Shown in pieces: positions 12,058-21,266 of a stretch of 22,500 nucleotides of DNA (within the stretch, counting starts at the first letter, position 1; each line of letters starts with the position of its first letter). The DNA lies in assembly GCA_016946835.1 (NCBI GenBank), contig JACVTC010000033.1, positions 1,195,001-1,217,500 on the forward strand, read 5' to 3'. A program made the position numbers and the translations under genes. Origin of the DNA: Neocallimastix lanati (nom. inval.) (Eukaryota; Neocallimastigomycota; Neocallimastigomycetes; Neocallimastigales; Neocallimastigaceae). The notes below the pieces were generated by a model that saw only the letters and a list, made by a program, of their open reading frames with translations, ran no database searches and had not been told where the DNA came from.

Positions 12058-12300
12058 GGAATTAAATATTCAGGTATTACTCCAAATGAATCATATGATA
12101 ATTTTAATGATATTGTAGATGAAACAGATTCACAAATAAATATAGTTTCTCCTAATAATAAATAATATATTAAAAATTAAAAATTAAGTAGTAATATAAG
12201 AAATCATAATCAAAATGCTAATAAAAAAATATAATAAATAGTTAAAAGAAGTCCATCAGTTAAAAGTAATAAAATTAAAAATGATAAATCTCCATAAATA
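12058..12300 (+). pseudogene. Decayed Asn/Ser/Lys-rich coding tract
   Basis: One frame reads as a plausible hydrophilic protein: GIKYSGITPNESYDNFNDIV, then a polar stretch and further segments such as IVKRSPSVKSNKIKNDKSP. It is interrupted by TAA codons at 12163 and several later sites. Every stop is TAA and each sits where a Gln (CAA) would suit the polar context. That fits C-to-T decay of a real reading frame, though chance cannot be excluded in such AT-rich DNA. Product unknown. Confidence 0.3.
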
Positions 12301-12388
12301 CAATATATTATATATAAATTATATATAATTATTATTTTTATTCAAAAAAATTTTTTTTTGAACAATAAAATTTTATAGAAAGTTGAAA

Positions 12389-14060
12389 TGAAAAATGAAA
12401 ATAAAAATTTTAATGCCAAATGATGGTATTATTATTACGGATGATACCTCAACTTATAATTTGCAAAAGTATATTCTTTTAAGAGTTATAGTGGTGAAAA
12501 TCCTAGAGTTTATAAGATTAAGATTAAAACAAGTAACACAGTTGATCTTCGATTTGATGATCGTTATTTTTACGCCAAATATCATTCAATTAAAAAAAAA
12601 TAGAATTTAAAATTGACATTTAGCAGGAATATAAAAAAAAAAATTTTTTTTTTAAAGTATCATCAGCATAAAAAGATAAATCGTTAATAAAAATAAAGGT
12701 ATTACCTATTGCCGTAAACAAGTGAATATTATAAATGACGTTTCATTCAATAAACGTATTGTTTACTATCAATTGATGAAAGAAAAAAGAATTCCTTTCA
12801 TTATTGAATTCGATATTAGATAAAAGAGTATTTGTGAAGGAACGACAAGATAAATGGACCTCCTTTTATCAAAGCTACGAAAGTTACCATCCCAATTTAT
12901 GTAATATGGATATTGTTTTAACCTTTTTAGTTGAATGTCAGCTAAAAACGGTGGGTTGGATCCGAATTGATAGAGATAAAATTATAAACAAATGACATAT
13001 TACTAGGTTTGAACGTGAATATATTACGAGTTATAAAAACATAAAATCTATTGATATTAATAAATACCCAAAACCTTCGATTATATCTTTTGATATTGAA
13101 TGCATGTCTCACGATTTTCAATCATTCCCTAATAGATATTTGTATGAAGATTATATATCAACTGTTAATATTATATACAAAGACAAAGATGTCCAAAAAA
13201 TATTGCTATATGTATAAAGTTTGAAAAAAATACCGAAATTATTAATCATGAAAATCTTAGCGATATTTATCCCAGATTTATTTCATTCGTTGATACTGAA
13301 AGATTTAAAAGTGCAGCGACTGGAAGTATATTTAATATTTCATCAAAATTTAAAAATATGAACAGAAATTTTGCTCCCATACCGAAGGTATCTAAAGAAA
13401 CGAAGCAAAATACCAATTTAACTCAGACCTCAATTAAGAAATATTTAAAGAATAAAGAACATTATAATGATGCTAATGATGGTAACAATAACTATAACAG
13501 TATTGATGATAATAACAATAAAAATGGATTATTGGAATTGAGCAGGATCAATAAAACATCCTTAAATAGGTTTAGTTCTATTGAAAGCCATGATATTAGT
13601 AGGAAAAAAGATAGTAATAAATATGAAAAATTCATGTCGATTTTGAAAATTAATAAAAACTTGGAATCTTCTAATCGAAACAGATGCAATAATTTTAGAA
13701 TTATAATATACAGTAGTACAAGTCTAGAAACTTAAATTAAAATAGATATTGTAAAAATAAATAAATAAAAGATAAAAGGAAGAAAAATAAATAAATATGA
13801 AAATTATGAAGAAATCGAAGAATTTATAAAGAAAAAGGATAGAAAGAAAGAAGAAAATAAAATAAAAGCAAATACCTTTAATGATGAATATGAAATAATA
13901 TTTTTTAGGAAGAGAATATGAGCTGTTGTGTGAATTTTTTAATCAAATAAAAATTCTTGATCCTGATCTCATTATAGGAAATAATACCTTTGGCTTTGAT
14001 TATATGTATCTGATCGAAGTTTATCTCCATAGAATTACTATAGACTATATAATGTGAACG
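12389..14060 (+). pseudogene. Broken family B DNA polymerase, giant-virus-like
   Basis: Pieces of a B-family DNA polymerase lie in order but in changing frames. An N-terminal part (about 12395-12605) shifts frame near 12470. The N-terminal domain follows at about 12690-13010 (YESYHPNLCNMDIVLTF, then TVGWIRIDRDKI), ending in TGA. Next comes the Exo I motif in IISFDIECMSHDFQSFP near 13082-13130. A frameshift near 13200 leads to an Asn/Lys-rich insert up to 13735. The Exo II region follows at about 13909-14055 (DLIIGNNTFGFDYMYL). Exo III and the whole palm, fingers and thumb with the catalytic YGDTDS-type motif are absent. No introns are apparent. The protein is clearly Pol delta-related, a group that includes nucleocytoplasmic giant virus polymerases. 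The viral reading rests mainly on the RNA polymerase fragment beside it; a host Pol delta copy is the alternative. It cannot encode a working enzyme. Confidence 0.7.
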
Positions 14061-15131
14061 TTCAGGATCTATATATTTATTCTTGAACAAAGGACTATAT
14101 TGATACCAGTAACGACGACTGTATATTCATCTTTATCAATATTTACGGTTACATTTGTGATTCCTTTAGTTCCGGTTATTGTTACCTCTTCAAGAATGGT
14201 TTTTATGTCTTCAATACTTAAATCGATGTAATTACTTTCCACAATAAAGTAGTTATCCTTTTCATCGTATTTTATTTGGTTTTCACTAAAAATCATTGTA
14301 TAAAACTCGATTCGATTTCGCATTAGACAAATTTTCAGTGTGAATACCTTGGTCTTGTATTTCTGGCTTAAATATACATAACATATCCCTGTCTACTAAG
14401 TATTCAATATCATGTGCATTTAACCAGTCCAGTGTTTTTGATGCTGGATGAGTAAATTCAAAAAATAAATTTTCTAAATCCATGGAAGCTTTCCATAAAT
14501 GCAATATACCATTAATTTGGTGTAAATATTCTGTTAAAATTTGGAATACAATTAATGGGTGTATCCTTAAGTTATAAAGAGTATGCGAACAAAGATAAAG
14601 TCGCAGGGTGAATCCGTCGTAAACAACGTCTAAAATAAAAATATTCAAGTTTCTATAGTACAGAGCGTTTATCATTTTCTTGTAAATTTTTTCATCATAT
14701 TTTATAGGTTTGAAATATTATCTAACTGCATCAAATTCAATTTTATTGTGAATTACATTAAGGAGCTCTTTTAAATCATTAAAAGTAATAGCATCATACT
14801 ACAATTTATGGAAATAGCTTAGAGCTAACTGAGTTACTGGTTCACCGAGAGATTGTGCTGCTATGATTCCTACATGTGTACTTGGTTTTACTCTTTTATT
14901 ATCGATGTGTTCAATAACCACTTTGACAAATTTCTCTTTATTAAACGAATCTAAATTGGGTTTATGACGAAGGATCATTTTTATTTTAATGATTATTTTT
15001 TCTACATGAGGAAGAAAACCCTTATTCTCTTTATAATTTTCTAAAATTTCTTCACATATACTATTTATAATTGATTCAGGTAAAGATGTAGTACCCATTC
15101 TTTCTATAATAAAGAATTGATTTACTAATAT
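14010..15131 (-). pseudogene. Broken RNA polymerase largest subunit (RPB1-like), giant-virus-like
   Basis: Reading leftward from 15131, the first piece (to 14799) holds the trigger-loop region THVGIIAAQSLGEPVTQLAL then SYFH, the counterpart of the family's GxxAAQSxGEPxTQMTLxTFH. A second frame (about 14790-14286) gives DLKELLNVI, LRLYLCSHTLYNLRIHPL and THPASKTLDWLNAHDIEYLV, with a stop at about 14720. A third (14323-14075) gives GTKGITNVTVNIDKDEYTVV. A fourth frame continues with IDPERSHYIVYSNSMEI, like the 'DPxRTxSNxIxEI' stretch near the C-terminal core. The N-terminal two thirds (clamp, active-site NADFDGD) and the extreme C-terminus are missing. It is too diverged for a recent copy of the fungus's own RPB1. 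At least two frameshifts and one stop make it dead. It runs tail to tail into the polymerase relic, and the two overlap or abut at about 14010-14060. Confidence 0.75.
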
Positions 15132-15700
15132 CTATATTAGAATGTTTATAAATATTAATTTATATTTTTTCTATTATATTCACAAATATTAATTTTGCAA
15201 AAATAAAAAAAAAAAAAATTAAATAAATAATTATATATGTTAAAATTAAAATTAATTATAAACGGATCATAAATAATTTTTATTTTAAAAATTTTAATCA
15301 TAAACCTGTTTACATTATATACAATTCTAATTTTTAAAATTTTAATTATATACCTGTGTGTATCATACAAAATTTTATTTTTAGAAATTTAATTATAAAA
15401 CTATGTATATTATGAAAATTTTATTCAGATTGAATAGGTTTAAATACATGGCTACTTAATAATTTAAAAAAAATAATAAATAAAATAAAATAATATATAA
15501 ATAGCAAAATATTAAATAAAAGTACAGATTGAATAAAATAAAATAAAATAAAATAAATATTAAAGTAATATAAAAGAGTAAAATATTAATAAAAATAAAA
15601 GAAAAGAAAATTATCAAAATAGTTTAAAAAATGGAATCATATATGATAAAAAAAAACTATTTACCAATATAAATGTATTAATACGTAAGTTTTAAAATAA

Positions 15701-15744
<44 letters not shown>

Positions 15745-16240
15745 ATATAATTTTTTTTTTTTAAACTCTTTGTAAAAAAATATATTATAAAATATTAAAC
15801 ACAAATTTAATTATTATTTTATTTTATTTTATTTTATTTTTTTTTTTTTGTTATATATTATAAATTAAAGTAGTACAATTTTTTTTTTTAAAAAAAATTA
15901 TATTAAAAATAGCATGCGAACAAAGTTATAAAATAATAACAATATTAAATACAATATTTATATAATAACTATTTATTTAAATGATAGTATAATTTATTAA
16001 TTATTGTGAATAAATCTTTTATTAATTTAATTTCTAATTTTAAAAAATATATCATATGAATAATAACTAATATTCAAAAGTAATAAATAATAATAAATTG
16101 TTAAAGTATAGAGCTTCCTTTTATAAAACTTAAAAGACCCTGATGTATTGCATTCTTTAACTTAAAGATTAATATAAAATGAAAATAATAAAACTTATTA
16201 ATCAAAAAATAATAATAAAGTATTAAATAAAGTTATTGAC
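15132..16240. other. AT-rich spacer
   Basis: No gene seen. It holds the 46-bp repeat at 15231-15425, an A run at about 15708-15740, and (AAAAT)n near 15535-15557. A minus-strand stretch at about 16101-16166 encodes LKNAIHQGLLSFIKGSSIL in mixed composition; it is unrecognised and may be one more gene scrap. Confidence 0.6.
15231..15425. repeat. Diverged 46-bp tandem repeat
   Basis: About four copies with a 46-bp period. The clearest are 15277-15322, 15323-15368 and 15369-15414, each with TTTTAATTATA-like sequence followed by a CCTGT/CTATGT core and an AT tail ending ATAC or ATG. An older copy lies at about 15231-15276. The copies differ by several substitutions, so the array is old. It starts about 100 bp beyond the RNA polymerase relic. 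Confidence 0.7.
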
Positions 16241-16260
16241 AAAAATGAACTTTGTAGAAT

Positions 16261-16662
16261 TTTAATTTTCATTTCTATTAGCTATTATTATGATTCATTA
16301 TATCAATCATCTAATGATGAAGGTAATTTTAATGAAGAATATGAAAGCAAAATAACTAAAAGATCACATTCAGATAATGACTTTAATTAAAAATTTTTGA
16401 TGACACAAGAAAGGAATTAGAAATCAATCCTATCTACGATGACATGAGGAGGGAATTGAAAGAAAAACAGAAAAAAAACTAAAACTACCGCAAAAAAGCA
16501 AGCTATTACAACTATACTGTCTAGTGATATGTGTGGCTCTAAGAAGAATGGAAAATACATGTGTAAACGTGATTATTGTGGAAGTTAATACTGATATTGT
16601 GGTTCTTCCAGTGCCTAGTGTGATTCTGGATGCCATTCAAGATGATAAGGTAAATGTTGGTA
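16261..16662 (+). pseudogene. Decayed CBM18 chitin-binding protein fragment
   Basis: A cysteine-rich module begins at 16532: CGSKKNGKYMCKRDYCGS, then after stops YCGSSSA and CDSGCHS. The cysteine spacing matches carbohydrate-binding module family 18 (hevein-like, chitin-binding). In-frame stops occur at 16586 (TAA), 16592 (TGA) and 16616 (TAG), at positions where family members usually have Gln, Gly and Tyr. Upstream is a Thr/Lys linker (KTKTTAKKQAITT) and, in other frames, acidic tracts (QSSNDEGNFNEEYESKITK; KELEINPIYDDMRRELKE). CBM18 repeats on Thr-rich linkers are common in anaerobic fungal secreted proteins. No signal peptide or catalytic domain remains. It is non-functional. Confidence 0.65.
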
Positions 16663-16846
16663 ATTATTAATTAAAAATAACTATTAAACTTTTAATAAAT
16701 TAAAATCTTTCAATCAATAAATTTATCTTTTAACCTGCACATAATTATGATTTTTAAAGATTTATATATAATAAACCTAATAATTACAAGAATGCTTATT
16801 CATCAATGAAATTTTAAACCATTATAAAAATAATAAATATATTATT

Positions 16847-16884
<38 letters not shown>

Positions 16885-17080
16885 AAACTAAATAAATAAT
16901 ACATTCTACACTATTTAAATCAAATTTAATTTATAATAAAAATTTGGACTGTTATTAAATACTTAATTTTTAAATATTTAATATAGATTATTTATTTATT
17001 TAAAATTTATAAATAAAAATAATAAATAACAAATATTGAAAGAAAAAAAAATCATATTAACAAATCAATTATTTAAATTA
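16663..17080. other. AT-rich spacer
   Basis: No gene seen. Contains an A run at about 16849-16881. Confidence 0.7.
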
Positions 17081-17084
17081 TTTT

Positions 17085-17300
17085 TTTATTCTATTTTATT
17101 TTATTCTATTTTATTTTATTCTATTTTATTTTATTCTATTTTATTTTATTCTATTTTATTTTATTCTATTTTATTTTATTCTATTCTATTTTATTTTATT
17201 CTATTTTATTTTATTCTATTTTATTTTATTCTATTTTATTTTATTCTATTTTATTTTGTTCTATTTTATTTTATTCTATTTTATTTTATTCTATTTTATT
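17085..17300. repeat. 15-bp minisatellite (TTCTATTTTATTTTA)n
   Basis: About 14 copies of a 15-bp unit built from one TATTC and two TATTT pentamers, with one 20-bp variant near 17181 and one G substitution near 17258. Because 15 is a multiple of three, the array stays open and reads as a Phe-Tyr-Ser-Ile-Leu repeat; there is no sign that it is a gene. Confidence 0.9.
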
Positions 17301-17370
17301 CCATAATTTATTTTTATTTGTATATTTAAAAAATTGATATTTTAAAAATATATATATATATATGTATATA

Positions 17371-17482
17371 TTTACTTGTGGTATGTACCGCCCCTCAAAG
17401 TATAGGAATATTAAAGTAGTCACAACACTTTGATATGCTTTCGCATTGGCGGATATTGTCTCTGCTGGACTGCCTCATTGAG
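17371..17482. other. GC-richer island, candidate structured RNA
   Basis: About 110 bases with much higher G+C and complexity than anything nearby, flanked by a (TA)n run and plain AT spacer. On the plus strand, CCGCC (17388-17392) pairs with GGCGG (17448-17452). Inside, TCAAAGT (17395-17401) pairs with ACTTTGA (17427-17433), and ATGC/GCAT (17435-17438, 17443-17446) forms a second hairpin with a four-base loop. Together these make a three-way junction. I could not match it to 5S, U1-U6, SRP, RNase P or tRNA. It is also open for about 28 codons on the minus strand (SSRDNIRQCESISKCCDYF), so a decayed exon is the alternative. Confidence 0.4.
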
Positions 17483-17489
17483 AAAAATA

Positions 17490-17660
17490 AATATAAAATA
17501 ATACACTTTTCTATATAAAATTTTTAAATATTCAAATATAAAAATCAAACTAATATATTTATTTGATATTTTAAATATGATTAATTATTATTATACTATT
17601 TATGTTTATAAATATATTAAGTACTATTATGTAAATAAAATTTATTAAAACTTTAAAATA

Positions 17661-17692
<32 letters not shown>

Positions 17693-17895
17693 GCAGTATT
17701 AATTATGATAATCATATAAATTATATAAATTATAATATATTATAATATACTATAAAATGTCTAAATTTTTACATTTTTTTTTTTTAATTTGATAATTTCT
17801 TAAATCTTTAAATTTTAAAATAAAAAGGTTGTAAAAACACAAAAGGCGTAGACATAAAAACTAAATTTAACTTCATAATCATATATTTTATTATA
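17490..17895. other. AT-rich spacer
   Basis: No gene seen. It includes a T run followed by an A run at about 17661-17692, which is self-complementary. Confidence 0.65.
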
Positions 17896-17899
17896 TATA

Positions 17900-18053
17900 T
17901 TATATTTTTTATTACAGAAGAGTTTTTAAGAATTATTATAAGCTTATTTTCTTATATAGTATCTAACTATCATAAGTATCTTTATTATTTGATTAGATAA
18001 TATGAAATAATGTAATATTTAATATCTAAATTTATTTTCTAATATTCCTCCTC
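17900..18053 (-). repeat. Possible 3' LTR remnant of the copia element
   Basis: Downstream of the copia pol relic on the minus strand is a purine tract, GAGGAGGAA (18053-18045), of the kind that primes plus-strand synthesis. It is followed by TATTAGAAAATAAATTTAG, which resembles a copia LTR start (TGTTRG) with the G changed. The far end of the LTR and a matching 5' copy were not found. This call is inferred from position. Confidence 0.35.
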
Positions 18054-18107
18054 ATATATAATTTTCTTGAATTTTATATTTGGAAATACCTTAAATATAT
18101 ATATATG

Positions 18108-19490
18108 TTAGAATTTCAGATCTCTAGTTTTAACTAATAAAGAATTACGAAATTGATCCATAGGTGTATTATTCAAATACTTCGTGAATCCATTAGCGAG
18201 ATTGTTTTCATATTTTATATTACTTTAATTCATTCTTTAATATAAAGTACCCTGATATCTATATGTTTAGTTTTTGGATTAATGGTTTGATTTTCTTATA
18301 TTTTGTTTTAAGTTCATTTAAAATATTCAAATACCACATGTGGTGTTTACTACATTCTCTAAGAGTGTAGTACTCAGCTTCTGCAGTTGATATACAGTGT
18401 TACAATTTGGAACACCGGCTTGTTGGTGCATTATCATAAGAAAAACTTGTTGTTGACTTTCTATTTCTGTATCTCTTGCGTAATCAGCATTGATATATGC
18501 TTTAATATTTGAATGATTGGTGAAGTTGATTCCATAATCTTTTGTGCCTTTTAAATATTTAAAAATTCTTACAACATTGTTCTAATCTTCAATATTTGGT
18601 TCTTTTGATTTTCTTGCTGCGGAGTTAATAGTGTCAGGCCCATATACAGGGGAGGAGTAAGCTACCAACAGCACTTCTATATTTCGTATTATTAAATTTT
18701 ATTTTTTCTTAATTCTTTATTTTCTACTGGTGTCATATTTCTATTTGGTGGTATATTTTTCATATTTAATTTTTCCAAAATTTCATTTAAGTATCTATAT
18801 TGATTTAAAAAATAACCATATTTATGTTTTATAGATTTTATACCAATTATAAAATCGGCATCTTTAATGTTAAACCTTTCTTTTATCAATTGCTTTGCTT
18901 CTTTAATTTATATGCTAGTTTCTGCTAATAATATATCACCAACATAAACTGCTAAGATATTTGTGAGTATCTTTTCTTTGTTACATTTTATATATATGCA
19001 AGGTTCCCTTTTCAATTTTTTGTACCCAATTTTGATGAGATATTCACTCAATTCTTCATTCCACTGATCACCACTTTGTTTTCATCCGTAAATGGCTTTA
19101 TTTAATTTCCAATACCTTTTGTTGCAATTTTAATGACCTTTTGGGAGTTTCTTATATATGTCCTCATTCAACTTTGTATTTAGATAGGCTGCGTTGATAT
19201 CAATTTGTTCAATGTTAAAATGATTTTGGAATGTAATGGAATGATTTGCATCCAAAAACCCTTAAATTTATATAATCAATTTTAGTTTTTAATATGACTT
19301 TATAGGGTATATTATTGTAAATTCTTTTGTGGGGAAGTCTGCCATGAATGTAATTTGAGGTATTGACAGCGTCTTACCAAAATTGGTCACTTAGTTTGGC
19401 ATCATTTAACATTACTTTAGTGGAAGAAATTAATATATCTTTAAGCCTTTCGGTTCTACTATTCTATTGTAGGTGATATGGAACTTTTTA
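18108..19490 (-). mobile_element. Dead Ty1/copia retrotransposon (pol remnant)
   Basis: Minus-strand pol, from right to left. The integrase core C-terminal part (about 19480-19205) shows VPYHLQ, NSRTERL, MLNDAKLSDQFW and LRVFGCKSFHYIPK. Reverse transcriptase (about 19225-18692) shows IEQIDINAAYLNTKLNEDIY, RYWKLNKAIYG, AVYVGDILLAE and FNIKDADFIIGIK. The connection region follows (YRSAVGSLL; VVRIFKYLKGT). The RNase H region shows NADYARDTE, NRKSTTSFSYDNAPTS and STAEAEYYTLREC, and the C-terminus is ENNLANGFTKYLNN, ending at 18108. The catalytic YVDD is YVGD. The integrase FGC motif is followed directly by the RT start, so the usual spacer between them is deleted. There are at least seven in-frame stops and four frameshifts. 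Gag, protease, the integrase N-terminus and the 5' LTR are missing. It is immobile on its own. Confidence 0.92.
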
Positions 19491-19560
19491 GTTAATGATA
19501 GTATAATTTCTATTTTCTATTTTCTAATTTTTTCAAAACTCTAAGACGATATAACTTTTA

Positions 19561-19912
19561 TTATTTTTAAGAGAAAAAAAAAAAACAAAAAAAGATTAAT
19601 AATTATAATCTCATTTTACATATAAAAAAAAATTAACTTTTTGAATTTAATCTTATTTTTTTTGTTACCAAAAATGTTTTAATTAATCAAATTTTATTTT
19701 ATTTATATATTAAATAAAATAATGAATTATGTAAATAATTTATTTATACAATACAATTGATTATAATTATATATTCATTTCAATTGAGTATATTAATTTT
19801 TCTATATTATATTATTTTATTATTTAATATATTCAATATATTAAGGTTTTGATTTCATTTAAAATATTTAAAATATTATAATATAAATATATACATATAT
19901 ATATATTTTTAA

Positions 19913-19951
<39 letters not shown>

Positions 19952-20060
19952 CAGAAGAGTTTTTCAACATTAGCTTATTTGCATTTTTTTTTTTTTTTTT
20001 TTTCTTATAGAATAATTTGTATTTTAATTTAAAAGGAATTTAAGTAAATATATTTATAAA
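19561..20060 (+). other. Upstream region of mcm5
   Basis: AT-rich DNA between the copia relic and the mcm5 start codon. It holds two long T runs (about 19923-19951 and 19986-20003) and no other gene. No MluI-type cell-cycle box (ACGCGT) is visible. The motif CAGAAGAGTTTTT at 19952-19964, followed by AGCTTATTT, also occurs at 17915-17927 in the possible LTR. Confidence 0.5.
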
Positions 20061-20505
20061 ATGGCTAATGTTGGTGGTTGGGATTCAAGTCAAGTGTATT
20101 ATGCTAATGCACTTCCACCACAAGAACAAAATAATCAAGAAAATGAGGAACCCGTTAAAATTGAAAAAGAATTTTTAAATTTCATTAGAAACTTTCGTAT
20201 TGATAATGATTTCCCTTATAGGTGATTGTTTTTTTATAAATATATATAATCATTTAAAATATATTTAAAAAACTTTTTATATTATATATATATATTTTTT
20301 TCTATTATTATTATATATTATATATCATATATCATATATTATATATTATATATTATATATTATATATTACATCAAAGATTTCATAAAAAATAATAATAAT
20401 AATAATTCATTAATGAAGAATTCATCAAACTTTTAATAAAAGCTTTTTTTTTTTTTTTTTCCTCAGAATTTTGATTTCAAACTATTATATCTATATATAA
20501 AATGC

Positions 20506-20569
<64 letters not shown>

Positions 20570-20871
20570 AAAAGAAGAAATAATAATAATAATAATAAAA
20601 ACTCATATATATTTATATAGAATAATGGGAAAGTTTTTTATTTAAATATATATATATATATATATAAATTTATAATTTTAATTTCTACAGTATTAATTAA
20701 ATGTCAAAAAGTAAAACCTTTATCTTTTTTAAAATTTCAATAACAGTTTCATTCAAAAAAAAAAAAAAAAAAAAATTCAACAAATTTTTATCATATCATT
20801 ATAATATTATAAATACAAATTTCATATATCTATACTATATATAATTGATATTCAATTTTAATAAATCTAGG

Positions 20872-20903
<32 letters not shown>

Positions 20904-21222
20904 AACAAAATATTTAACATTTAAATTAAATTTTGACTTATTTAAAAATATTTTTTATATCTCTAATTTGTATATAAAAATAAAGAGAACAATTAAATAC
21001 ATGTCCAGACAAGAATTTCTGTCTTAAAGTTAATTTTACTGATTTAATTAATTTTAATGCTGTATTAGCTAATCATTTAAGAGAAAAACCATCCATTTAT
21101 CTTCCATTGGTATATATTAAGAAATATCATTTATAATATATATATTTTTTAATTATATGACTTCTTAGTTTATATATATATATTTATTTAATTAAATATT
21201 TTCTTTATAAATTAAAAGCATT

Positions 21223-21266
<44 letters not shown>

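Noticed and set aside
13492-13689. 65-codon minus-strand frame
   Set aside because: Antisense of the Asn-rich insert in the PolB relic.
15155-15370. 71-codon minus-strand frame
   Set aside because: Runs across the 46-bp repeat, whose period is not a multiple of three; no conservation between units.
16430-16636. 68-codon minus-strand frame
   Set aside because: Antisense of the CBM18 relic. The plus strand has the recognisable cysteine pattern, so the open antisense frame is taken as chance.
17036-17329. 97-codon plus-strand Phe-Tyr-Ser-Ile-Leu repeat protein
   Set aside because: Made by a 15-bp minisatellite whose length is a multiple of three; no start context or non-repeat domain.
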